Notes under the pieces: generated by a model
The model's input: only the letters and a program-made list of their open reading frames with translations
What the model was told of the DNA's origin: nothing
Database searches by the model: none
From: Marthasterias glacialis
Lineage: Eukaryota > Echinodermata > Asteroidea > Forcipulatida > Asteriidae
DNA: 64,000 nucleotides
Reading direction: 5' to 3'
NCBI GenBank assembly: GCA_911728455.2
Contig: OU452225.1
Location: forward strand, 24,214,495 to 24,278,494
In this document: one piece after another, positions 42,836-52,430 of the stretch
Layout: the number at the start of each line of letters is the position of its first letter
Numbering within the stretch: the first letter of the stretch is position 1
Position numbers and translations under genes: made by a program

Positions 42836-43206
42836 AACTTCTTGTCTCCACAATGAGACATGAGACCTATAGATTCTGATAGAATCACCCACACCCGCAA
42901 CTGATGATTGCCCGAAATTGAGGCATGAAAACATGTTATTGCTTCACCAGAGGATCTGAAAAAATGTCCTCGCGGTCTCACCCCGTGCAAAATTTTCAGA
43001 CGCATTCTGTCAAAATGGCTCCTCCGGTCACCCACTTTGTTTGCCACACATACCACAGTCAATACGACAAAAAGTGAACAAAGTTACATAGACGTAGACC
43101 TAACTCATAAAACATGTGAAATTTTTTATTTTACAATTTTATGCAATACAAGTCAACAGTCATCAAATGTCACTGAATTGGACAGCACCATCATTTCTTT
43201 ACCATT
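42836..43206 (+). repeat. PLE B1 5' pLTR (371 bp)
   Basis: It starts AACTTCTTGTCTCCACAATG and ends CATTTCTTTACCATT. It is the same length as the copy at 47,335-47,705 and carries the hammerhead at the same offset (61 bases). Confidence 0.9.
42897..42942 (+). ncRNA. Hammerhead ribozyme, PLE B1 5' pLTR
   Basis: CTGATGA at 42,901-42,907 and GAAA at 42,927-42,930. Stem I GCAA/TTGC, stem II TGCC/GGCA with a 9-base loop, stem III AAC/GTT closed by AT; the predicted cleavage is after A 42,938. All core positions are canonical, except that the base pair next to the core in stem II is T-T. One of the best preserved copies. Confidence 0.88.
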
Positions 43207-44396
43207 TACTGTCTATACTCCTTGCCCCTTTATGGGGTACTGTGGGTTGATGGCTACCTCAAGCTACCTTCGTATACCCCCTGATTAGCGGGATCGGTAT
43301 CTTCAGGTTGTTTTTGACTGCACCCTACCGGAATATACTCTGTATATACCACTACACGACTGACTTAACACTGGTCCACTGTCAACGAACGACCATTAGA
43401 CATTACAAACAATGTCCAAAAAACCTACCACTCTTCCGTTTCTCCTAAGAACGAAACTGACATCAACATTCTAGACAAATATTGAAAATATATGACACGA
43501 ACTTAACCCCGCATTCGGAACAAAGTTCAAACCACACACTTCAATATTTTTTCGAAATTCTGCAATCAGATGGAAATAATGTAAAAATAATGGACTTTTA
43601 CCACAACTTGGCTCACAAGAAAAACACACACAAAAAATGTTTTCTTGCTAATTGAGCTCAACTACCAAACCTGTCCCACAAATGTATCGATGTCAAAACC
43701 CGTTCACCAATAACCTTATGACAAAGGTATCACATAATCTAACTCTTTCCGCACACGAAATTACTGAAATTCACACAAATTCTTCTGGAATTTAAGTTTT
43801 CTATAGAACCACCTTATTGGAACATGTTCCGAATAAAATCATCACAAGGAAGTTTGCTATTAGCAATTCAAGTATACCCAACCCCTGTTCACAAACTCGC
43901 AAGCGAAAACGAACAAAAACATACTTCTTCCATCCCACAACTATGGAAAACTGACTAAATATTTAAAAAGAAACACCAACCCGTGATACCTATTTCCATC
44001 TCCACAATCGGAAGGAAAAAGAAAACAGGCTTTTCAGACTAATAAACTCAAACCAAACAATTGTACAAATGGTACAAACAACTTATTCTCCCAAAATTCC
44101 ACATTTGGAAGGAAAAATTACCATTTTTTACAATAAAAAGAAACACAGATGAAACAAGAAAGTCCACCCAAAGACTTCCCGCGTTTTATCTGCAAGCCTA
44201 AACCAGCACCGGAACCACTTGGACGCTAATCCACCTATTCACCACAAGGAACCTTCTATTCACCACACGCAACCTGGGCACGCACATCATCTTCACTGTT
44301 GGATTATACGAGGATTATACGAGGATTATACTGTTGTCATCCCCACCAGGTCCGTAGATAAACACAAGTCACAACGGCCACCAAGCCACTGACAAC
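43207..44396 (+). other. PLE B1 5' leader
   Basis: About 1.2 kb between pLTR and ORF1, shared with B2 (60,880-62,020): for example CTGTGGGTTGATGGCTACCT and TTCCACATTTGGAA. No long frame; possible promoter or IRES region, not resolved. Confidence 0.6.
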
Positions 44397-45056
44397 ATGT
44401 CTACCAAACTGAGCAAGTCCTTCAAACGCCAAACCAAGACTCCAAAGCCTACCGTCCACAACACATCACCTCCCGTATCTCCAGCGTCTTCAACATCGAG
44501 TGATTTCCAGTGTGGACAACTACCACTCACCGACCAGCTTGAAGAGTCACTGATCACCTCTTTAGACGTCCGGGAGGAGTTCGCTAGTGAAAAACCTACT
44601 CCCCGAGTAGTCCTCTCGGAAACCGATTTCAATCTCGTGAAATCTCTAGCAGAATCTGTCAACAAACTGACATCTGCCAGAGCTCATATCACAAAACAGA
44701 TTTCGGTTTTTGAGAAAGCCATCACAGCGAACAAACCCCCACCATACTTAACGAACACAGTGAGGCCTCCACACCCACACCGGGGAGTCACTTTCCAAAA
44801 ATCCTTCACGGACAATTGGGAAAGACTCACAACCAAGGCCTCACTGTTGTTAACTAAACTCACTCTAGAGGAATATCAACACCAGTCCAAGGAAATCAAC
44901 GCAAGATCGGGAGAAACAAGTAAACAAGCAAGGCAGAAGCTAACGGAGCATTTTGACGGAGCGGAACTACGCACTGCAGTTCATCTCTTCGGTTATACCA
45001 CAAGACCAAGACCAGCTCCAACCAAAGGCGTGAAGAGGAAAAGAGACAACAAGTAA
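44397..45056 (+). CDS. PLE B1 ORF1 protein (219 aa, intact)
   Basis: The frame is open from ATG (MSTKLSKSFKRQTKTPKPTV) to TAA. The N-terminal ~45 residues are Ser/Thr/Pro-rich and basic. A CGQLPLTDQLEESLITSLDV segment follows, then a predicted helical centre (SETDFNLVKSLAESVNKLTS), a PPPYLTNTVRPPHPHRGVTF motif conserved in every PLE copy here, and a basic KRKRDNK end that could be a nuclear signal. No known domain is recognised. It is conserved between subfamilies A and B, so it is a real element protein. Unusually, a histone-type stem-loop starts 26 bases after its stop, the spacing of a histone mRNA. Confidence 0.85.
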   Translation: MSTKLSKSFKRQTKTPKPTVHNTSPPVSPASSTSSDFQCGQLPLTDQLEESLITSLDVREEFASEKPTPRVVLSETDFNLVKSLAESVNKLTSARAHITKQISVFEKAITANKPPPYLTNTVRPPHPHRGVTFQKSFTDNWERLTTKASLLLTKLTLEEYQHQSKEINARSGETSKQARQKLTEHFDGAELRTAVHLFGYTTRPRPAPTKGVKRKRDNK

Positions 45057-45082
45057 ACGGGCAACTTCGCTCAAAACCAACC

Positions 45083-45098
45083 GGTCCTTTTCAGGACC
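45083..45098 (+). promoter_or_regulatory. Histone-type 3' stem-loop after PLE B1 ORF1
   Basis: CCAACC-GGTCCTTTTCAGGACC-ACCACAC: the 16-base stem-loop is identical to the A4 copy although the flanking sequence has diverged. It fits the replication-dependent histone stem-loop at all 16 positions. Downstream, TTTCCAAAAAAAAAT is purine-rich from 45,111 (13 bases after the stem), a looser match to a histone downstream element. Confidence 0.78.
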
Positions 45099-45230
45099 AC
45101 CACACTTTCCAAAAAAAAATAATTTACATGATCACCTGTGTTTATTAATAATAACTATATACAACGGCAATTTCAAGTATATACTATTATTCCTTATAAA
45201 CAAATTTTCGTAAATTTACTTTATCTCACA

Positions 45231-47321
45231 ATGGCCAAACAGAAAATAACTAAGCGAACTTGCCAATCTCAATCCAAACAGAAAGCCAATCGCTTCTCAC
45301 ACAAGTGCTCTAACCACAAACGATTCAATAAGAAGAATCTCCAAACACAATTAGCGCTAAACAGTGAACGTTTCATAACAAACCTATCCAAGGCTAAACT
45401 TTCTGACATAAAGAAAATAGCCTTGGGAAAAGGACTCAATTTCGTTCCTACTCCCGCTAAACCAACCCGGAGAAAACTTTTGAGTGATTTTAATGTCTTC
45501 CAACGAAGATTGAGAATTGCTTTTCTGATGCACAATAAAACTAACAAGGCTCAACCCTTCAAACCACCATCCAAGTGGCTTCCTACAACAACACAATGTG
45601 CGACACTCGAAAATTACCTGGAAGCTACTAAATACCAATTTGCTCATGTCAGACTGAGAAATCAGAAACCAAACATGACAAAACAAGAGCTATCAGCCAT
45701 ACTCAAACTAAAGAACAATCCAGACGTCGTAATCAAACCATACGACAAAGGAAGAGGCATTTGCATTCTAAACCGAACCGATTATTTACAAGTGGGATAC
45801 CGCCATCTTGAATCCGAGCATTACATAAAGCTGGACCAAGATATGCCACCACAAACCACTACTCTGGTTCACAACTTACTTCTCGATTTACATCGAAACA
45901 ACCACATCAACAAACAAACCTTGGCCTACCTCGATCCACTCTCCCAATCATGCCAATGCCCAACAATGTATTTTCTCCCGAAAATACATAAAACACCACC
46001 CCCGGGCATACCATTTGTGGGGAGATCAATCATAAGTGGATGTTCAAGCCCAACAGCTAAAATATCAGAATTTGTAGACCACTTTCTTCTCCCAATAGTT
46101 ACCGCCTAACCTACATATGTACGCGACACAGCAGACATATTGCGGAAACTAGAAGGAACAACTTTCCCACCCCAAGTTCTGATAACAAGCATAGATGTCG
46201 TTTCAATGTACACCAATGTTCGCCAAACCGAAGCAATAAATAGCGTCTGCAATGCCTTAGACCGAAACAACCACAACTAATCCATCACAAAACCACCCTC
46301 CGACTACATCAGAAGATTATTGGAACTGATTATAGGAAGAAATTGCTTCCAATTCGGTAACAATTTTTATCTTCAAAAAATCGGATGCGCCATGGGTTCA
46401 ACAGCAAGCCCAGAATCTTGTGATATTACACTACACGATCTGGAAAAACAAATTTTTGAACAAGCTGATCACATCTTAACTTGGTGGCGCTAAAGAGACG
46501 ACATTCTCGTCATCTATAACAACACTCTTGAAAAAATCAAGAGCCTCATCCACAGTATGAATCAATTACACCCAACCCTCAAATTTACTTGTGAGGCCTC
46601 AGATACTTCTATCAACTACCTTGACTTGACAATTTTCAAAGGTAAAAGGTTCGATGAAACAGGTATTTTTGACACAAAAGTATATACCAAACCCACCGAA
46701 ACCTATCAGTACCTACATAGCTCATCTTCACACCCCCCTCACGTGTTCAAAGCATTCATCTATGGAGAAACACTCCGCTACGCAAGGAACACTAACAACG
46801 AAGATGATTTCCTGAGCAAGGTCCACAATTTTTCCGAAAAACTAATAACAAGAGGTTATAAACTTTCGGAAATAAACAAAATCACGGGAAAAGTATCACA
46901 CAATGAAAGATCCCAATTGATTCAACGAAAACCAAACAATCAGAAAACCAAGACTCCACTAGTCTTCAGTACGACATATAACCCGTACATCAACCATGGT
47001 GACATCAACAAGGCGATAAACAAACACTGGTTTTTGATACAACGCATCGAAACACTCTCGGGTATTTTCCCAAAACCTCCCTTCGTTGCCTACAAAAAAG
47101 ACCAAAACATACGGGAAAAGTTGATCAGAGCTAAACTCAACCGGAGTCCAACCGACTCATCCTCACAACAGCTCACCTCCATCCCAAACGACTCTGGATT
47201 TATTGATGATCCAGACGAAACACTTAACATCCTTATCTCCTTACTGGAAGAACAATTCACCGTGGAACAGGGTTTCACTTCAAAACAATATCCACATTCG
47301 GATTCAAAATCTTCCCTTTGA
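45231..47321 (+). pseudogene. PLE B1 ORF2, Penelope-type reverse transcriptase (three stops)
   Basis: I take ATG 45,231 (MAKQKITKRTCQSQSKQKAN) because the other copies begin at the same point. Motifs in order: LGKGLNFVPTPAKPTRRKLL, VVIKPYDKGRGICILNR, PTMYFLPKIHKTPPPGIPFV, SIISGCSSPTAKISEFVD, ITSIDVVSMYTNVRQTEA (motif A Asp), GCAMGSTASPESCDITLHDL, R-stop-RDDILVIY (motif C), FIYGETLRYARNTNNEDDFL and PPFVAYKKDQNIREKLIRAK. LPKIHK and the RYARN/NIR blocks are typical of Penelope. Stops lie at about 46,107, 46,279 and 46,491. The protein ends about 60 residues after IRAKL without the usual CxxC linker and GIY-YIG domain. Confidence 0.9.
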
Positions 47322-47334
47322 ACCAGCGTAAACA

Positions 47335-47705
47335 AACTTCTTGTCTCCACAATGAGACATGAGACCTATAGATTCTGATAGAATCACCCACACCCGCAAC
47401 TGATGATTGCCCGAAATAGAGGCATGAAAACATTTTATTGCTACACCAGAGGATCTGAAAAAATGTCCTCTCGGTCTCACCCCGTGCAAAATTTTCAGAC
47501 GCATTCTGTCAAAATGGCTCCTCCGGTCCCCCACTTTGTTTGCCACACATACCACAGTCAATACGACAAAAAGTGAACAAAGTTACATAGACGTAGACCT
47601 AACTCATAAAACATGTGAAATCTTTTATTTTACAATTTTATGCAATACAAGTCAACAGTCATCAAATGTCACTGAATCGGACAGTGCCATCATTTCTTTA
47701 CCATT
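47335..47705 (+). repeat. PLE B1 3' pLTR (371 bp)
   Basis: Direct repeat of 42,836-43,206, beginning 14 bases after the ORF2 stop. It would provide the RNA 3' end by ribozyme cleavage or polyadenylation. Confidence 0.9.
47396..47441 (+). ncRNA. Hammerhead ribozyme, PLE B1 3' pLTR
   Basis: CTGATGA 47,400-47,406 and GAAA 47,426-47,429 are intact; stems I (GCAA/TTGC) and II (TGCC/GGCA) are kept. Stem III has a C-T mismatch (AAC against TTT), unlike the 5' copy. Confidence 0.82.
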
Positions 47706-47741
47706 AAAAAAAAGACCAAAATATACGGGAAAAACTGGTCA
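47703..47741. repeat. Target site duplication of PLE B1, right copy
   Basis: Repeats 42,789-42,826 with one extra A in the A run. PLE A5 sequence continues from here (AGAGCAAAATTTAATCGG, with a small GAGCTCA duplication). Confidence 0.8.
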
Positions 47742-48014
47742 GAGCTCAGAGCAAAATTTAATCGGAGTCCAACCGACTTATCAACTCAACAGCTCTGGCC
47801 CGTTCCAATGACTCTGTTTTGGAAGACCATGACGGAGCACTAAAAATTCTAATCTCCTTATTGGAGGAAAAAAGTGGACAACAAACAAGGCATCTATCAC
47901 CGTCCCCAAAAGGGCAACCATATAAAACCTCGAACCGAAACAAACACAACCAACCCTCCACTGTCTACACACAAGACATGAGACATAACGATTCTTGGTC
48001 AGAATCAACTATTT

Positions 48015-48060
48015 GCAACTGATGAGTGCCTGTATTCGAGACATGAAAACATGTCATTGC
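48015..48060 (+). ncRNA. Hammerhead ribozyme, PLE A5 5' pLTR (decayed)
   Basis: CTGATGA (48,019-48,025) and GAAA are present, stem I GCAA/TTGC is intact. Stem II has a C-A mismatch (GTGCC/GACAT) and the conserved U before the cleavage site is C (AAC-AT-GTC), so it is probably inactive. Confidence 0.7.
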
Positions 48061-48226
48061 TATTTGAGGATCTGACAAAATATCCTCAGTCTCACCTATC
48101 TCCTTGAAACTAAAGACGCAATCTGTCATGCTAGTTCCACCGGTCATCTTATATTGATCTACAATTAACCCCTGTCAAAATGACAATACTATGAATAAAC
48201 ACATTGACCACGAGTCATTAGACATC

Positions 48227-48700
48227 ATGTCGAAACTTAGCACCAAGCTGTACAAGAAACGCACGTCTCCCAAGACCAGCAGTCCAAGACCCACAACGCA
48301 TTCTAGAGCTGCCTCTCCAACTTCACCAGCATCACAGCCATCCCACTCATCAGATCTCACTTGCGGACAAATCCCCATCATCAACCAGCTAGAGGACTTC
48401 CTCATCACATCACTCGAGGTCTGGGAAGAGTTTGCAAATGAGACTCGACTACCCAAGTCAGGCTTTCTGAATCCGATTTTAAATTGGTGAAATCTTTAGC
48501 GGACCCAGTTACAAGGTTAACAGCCGTAAAAAGACACATCACCCACCAACTATTAATTCTAAACAAGGCTATCTGAACAAACCAACCCCTGCCATACCTG
48601 AAGAACACAGTGATGCCTCCCCACCCACACCAAGAGTTTGAATTCACGTTTTGCGTTCACTGCAGAATGGACCAGACTCAGACCACAACCAAACCAGGGT
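48227..48700 (+). pseudogene. PLE ORF1, copy A5
   Basis: ATG 48,227 opens MSKLSTKLYKKRTSPKTSSP and CGQIPIINQLEDFLITSLEV. A frame shift near 48,445 and a ~130-bp internal deletion near 48,680 (jump from TGGACCAGACTCA to the end) destroy the C-terminal half. Confidence 0.78.
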
Positions 48701-48868
48701 ACGAAGAGAAAAAGAAACCAGGACCACCAACCACTTCCAAAAAGAGAATTACAATACTTGTCTTTATCATCGTTTATATAATCATATTACAACGGAATTC
48801 CGTAATTACATATTATACTGTAATTTATTTGAAATTAATTTTACATTTAAAATTAAATCTCTTAAAGT

Positions 48869-51312
48869 ATGACTAAACGCAAATTCAACAAACGAGCCCA
48901 TATCTCACAATCCAAACAAAAAGCCAATCGCTTTTCAAGTACCTGCTCAAACACCAAACGGTTCATTAAGAAGAAGAGAATGTTTCAAGACAACTAAATC
49001 AAACGGACTCAAACTTGTATGTGAGGAATGCAACTCATTTGTCCACATCAAGTGTGCAGGAATATCACGTGCAGAGTGCTTGAAAAACAAAAACAAACAC
49101 TCTTCACTATGCTCATGGCTTTGTCCTAAATGCTGCGCACCTTGTGGAATTTGCCATGGAAATGTTTTGAAAGACCACAAAGCTGTGCAGTGTGACCGCA
49201 GATGATTGCTTCCTGTATACACCCATCAAATCACCCAACGATGTAACCATACTTCAAGATGATCTGAAACAGCTTGAAAACTGGCAAGACAAATGGTTTA
49301 TGCATTTTAATAAGATGACCATATTTGGTAAAATGTGGATTATTTTTTAACCTCCCCGCTGACGCCAGGATTAATCCAAAGAAGTGCTTCACAATGTCCA
49401 TCTATACCAAAAATCCGAAACGCAACATCTACACGTTCTGTGGGCAAGAATTGGAACCAGTTGATTCACATTCTTATCTGGGAGTCTTGATCTCGAACAC
49501 ACACTCAGTTGGGACAACCAGACCTCGGCAGCTGCCCATAGGCTCAACAAGTACTGTGAGTAATCAGACGCAACCTAAGCAACTGTTCCTTGAAGGTAAA
49601 ATCAACAGCCTATACTAGCTTAGTTCGTCCAGTCCTTGAGTATGCCACTGCAGCTTGGGATCCACATAAAAAGAAAAACATCAAGACACTAGAAAGAATA
49701 CAGAGACAAGCAGCTCGTTTTTGTACAGGCAATTACAAAAACACACCCGGAACTGTCACCAAAATTCTCAACGATCTTGGTTGGGAACCATTGGAAACGA
49801 GAAGAAAAATAAGAAAACTCAACATGATTTACAAGATGGACAACAACATGGCCGAAATACCATTCAACAACTACGTTCACCGAACTGGGAGACAGTCAAG
49901 GAAACACCACAAACAGTTCCGTCAAATCCGGTCCTCTACTAAAGCATTTGGAAGTAGCTTTTTTCCATCAACCATCAAGGAGTGGAATGCGTTGCCTGCC
50001 AGTGTCATTGCTTGCACCTCATAGGGGACATTTCAGGATGGCTTGACCAAGTTTTTTAAGGAGTAGTCAATTCTGACCGGACAATCCACACGACGCGCAA
50101 GCTGGTGTGATGTGCCCTGACGGGCATTTATTTGCCGGCTGAACTATACAGATACAGATACAGAACCACAACAACGGTTCTTATTCTACTCCTCGGCATG
50201 TTTCGAAACAACTACATAAACAAACAAACTTTGGCTTATCTAAACCCAATCTCTCAACAGTGTGAATGTCCTACAATGTGTTTTCTACAAAAAATACATA
50301 AGACACCACCGGAGGGAATCCCATTCATAGGACGACCCATCATAAGTGGATGCTCAAGCCCTAAAGCCAGAATCTCAGAATTCGTGGACTATTTCATTCT
50401 TCCAATAATAACCGCAAAGCCCACATATGTACATGATACCACGGACATTATTGCAAAAATTGGAAATTTCACAATTCCCACCAAATGTACTGCTAACCAG
50501 TATAGATGTTGTTTCGATGTACACAAATGTCCGCCAAAACGAGGCAAAAAACAGCGTATGCAATGCCCTCCACCATAACCTCCACTCATACCCGATCACA
50601 AAACCAAACTCAGACTACTTCTGCAAACTCTTGGAACTGATTCTGGGAAGAAACTGCTTCCATTTCGGTGACAACTATTACCTACAAAAAATTGGATGTG
50701 CCATGGGCTCAACTTCACGATCTGGAAAAATAAATCCTTCAACAAGCTGATCATATTCTACCTTGGTGGCGCTATAGAGACGACATTCTCGTCATCTATG
50801 ACAGTACCCTTGAAAATTTCAAGGATCTATTCAACACAATTAGGCATCTGATACTTCAATCAACTACCTTGTCCTAACCATTTTTAAAGGGAAAAGGTTC
50901 CAACAAACTGGTGCCCTGGACACAAAAGTCTACACCAAAGCCACGCAAACCTACCAATACCTACACAGAACATCATCACAACCCCCCTCCCCACATGTGT
51001 TCAAAGCATTCATATATGGAGAAACCCTTCGCTATGCCAGAAACACAAATAATGAAGATGATTTCTTAATCAAGCTTAATACTTTTTCTGAAGGACCAAA
51101 AGCAAGAGACTACGGTCTATCAGAAATAAACAAAATCACTGATAAAGTATCTTTCAAAGAACGATCAAATCGGATTCATAAACGACAAAACAAAAAGGAA
51201 AACAAAACTCCTTGTATCAATCATGGTGACTTGACCTGTGCAATCAATCAAAACTGGCCACTAATACTACGCAACGAAACACTCCAGAGGATTTTTCCAA
51301 ATCTTCCAAAAT
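48869..51312 (+). pseudogene. PLE ORF2 reverse transcriptase, copy A5 (split by a LINE)
   Basis: ATGACTAAACGC at 48,869 starts the frame, and the LINE cuts in after about 35 codons. RT blocks resume at about 50,165: FLQKIHKTPPEGIPFIGRPI, ITSIDVVSMYTNV-like motif A (frame 50,427-50,750), IGCAMGST, and TAT AGA GAC GAC at 50,773-50,784, the only copy in the window with a complete YRDD. A deletion near 50,712-50,720 and another near 50,840 remove conserved residues, and the C-terminal block (FIYGETLRYARNTNNEDDFL) is frameshifted from it. Inactive. Confidence 0.85.
48975..50165 (+). mobile_element. Internally deleted PHD/RT LINE nested in PLE A5 (second copy)
   Basis: Same element, same internal junction (VQCD joined to ADDCFLY at about 49,196) and same PLE insertion point as the copy at 22,263-23,392. 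It differs by a 64-bp insert at about 49,309-49,372 (AAGATGACCATATTTGGTAA) flanked by TTAAT/ATTAA-like bases. The RT C-terminal frame 49,590-50,024 is open: VKSTAYTSLVRPVLEYATAA and SFFPSTIKEWNALPASV. The 3' tail is ACAGATACAGATACAG. Confidence 0.8.
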
Positions 51313-51613
51313 AAAGACCAGAATATTAGGGAAAGACTTATCAGAGCGAAACTTAATCAAGGTCCAATCGACTTGTCAACCCAACAGCTCTCCACCATCC
51401 CAACGACTCTGGTTTTAACGAAGGTCAAGATGAAGCACTCGAAATCCTACTTTCCTTATGGAAGAACAAGTCACAAACAAACAAGGATCTCACTCAAACT
51501 AACTGTCAATTAGCGGACCATCAACATTTACTTCGAACCGTCACCACGTTACTCAACCCTACCGTCTAAAATCCAGACATAAGACATACGGATTCTTTTA
51601 GAAACAACCAATT

Positions 51614-51659
51614 GCAACTGATGAGTGCCCGTACTTCAGGCATGAAAACATGTTATTGC
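51614..51659 (+). ncRNA. Hammerhead ribozyme, PLE A5 3' end
   Basis: CTGATGA 51,618-51,624, GAAA 51,644-51,647, stem I GCAA/TTGC, stem II TGCC/GGCA, stem III AAC/GTT with AT loop; predicted cleavage after A 51,655. All core positions are canonical. Confidence 0.85.
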
Positions 51660-51929
51660 TACTCATGGATCTGTATTAAAAAATATCCTCAGTCTCACTA
51701 TCCCCAGTTGAAATTATTGACTCAATTTGTCATGTTAGTTCCTCTGGACACTCTATAATCATACAAAAATAACCCTCGTCAATACGACAAAAAATCTATG
51801 AATATAATACCCGGACATGGACCTCACCCATAAAACATATGAAAACATTTTTGCAGTTTTATGTTCCTCAAGTCAACAGTTTTGGAGTGTCACTGAATTA
51901 GACAGCGCCTTCATTTATCAATCAATCAA

Positions 51930-52430
51930 TTTAAAAAATTCTAATGTTTTCACACATACAATCTTTGTAGTGTTCTTGAAATAATCTCCTCAGAATTTCA
52001 ATTAAATTTTGTGGTTCCTATAAAGTATAACTGGTGCATTTAAAAGGAATGGTGGTTAAGGGAAAGTACATCATTGCTTCGTTGGAGACTTGGTTAATTT
52101 CCATTTTGAAACTAAAGATTAAATGTGGTAGGGGTAAAAGTCCATTTGATATTTTGTCAAGATAGTCAACATATGGCTCTTTGCAAGAGAGGTATGGCAG
52201 ACAAAACGAGTGGTTTTTCATATTTAGAGAGTGGTTGTACAAAAATGACAAGTCCTGAAAATACATTCATTGTGGACATCTACAAATTTCTCTAAAGGTA
52301 AAACTTTGGAAGTTCTAGAGAATTTTGGTTCACTATATCACCACAAATGAATCCCCAAGAGGTTTGGCAAAGAGTGAGCACAGGCCTGACCCCTTTTAGT
52401 TATTACAGGAGACAGCAACATTGCTGTGTT
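51930..52430. repeat. R1-related block, copy 4 (first part)
   Basis: Matches 25,200-25,690 closely (TTGATATTTTGTCAAGATAG, GTGGTTTTTCATATTTAGAG). No gene. Confidence 0.75.

Larger units (their letters stand above)
42827..47702 (+). mobile_element. Penelope-like element, subfamily B, copy B1 (nearly complete)
   Basis: Layout: 371-bp pLTR with hammerhead, ~1.2-kb leader, ORF1, histone-type stem-loop, ORF2 (RT), second 371-bp pLTR with hammerhead. The pLTRs are direct repeats of equal length and differ at about ten positions, so the insertion is moderately young. The element sits inside PLE A5 between 38/39-bp target duplications. ORF1 is intact; ORF2 has three stops but no frameshift that I can see between the motifs. 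No GIY-YIG endonuclease is visible at either end of ORF2. Confidence 0.9.
47706..51935 (+). mobile_element. Penelope-like element, subfamily A, copy A5 (partial tandem with nested LINE)
   Basis: It continues the truncated 3' piece at 42,550, then has a pLTR with hammerhead (48,015), ORF1, ORF2 with a nested LINE (48,975-50,165), a 3' hammerhead (51,614) and the pLTR end near CAGCGCCTTCATTTATCAAT. The stem-loop region after ORF1 is deleted to CCAGGACCACC, as in A1 and A7. Confidence 0.85.

Noticed and set aside
47322..47560. A GIY-YIG endonuclease after ORF2 in another frame
   Set aside because: I read the frames after the ORF2 stop; none shows GIY...YIG or the preceding CxxC linker, and the region is taken up by the pLTR and hammerhead.
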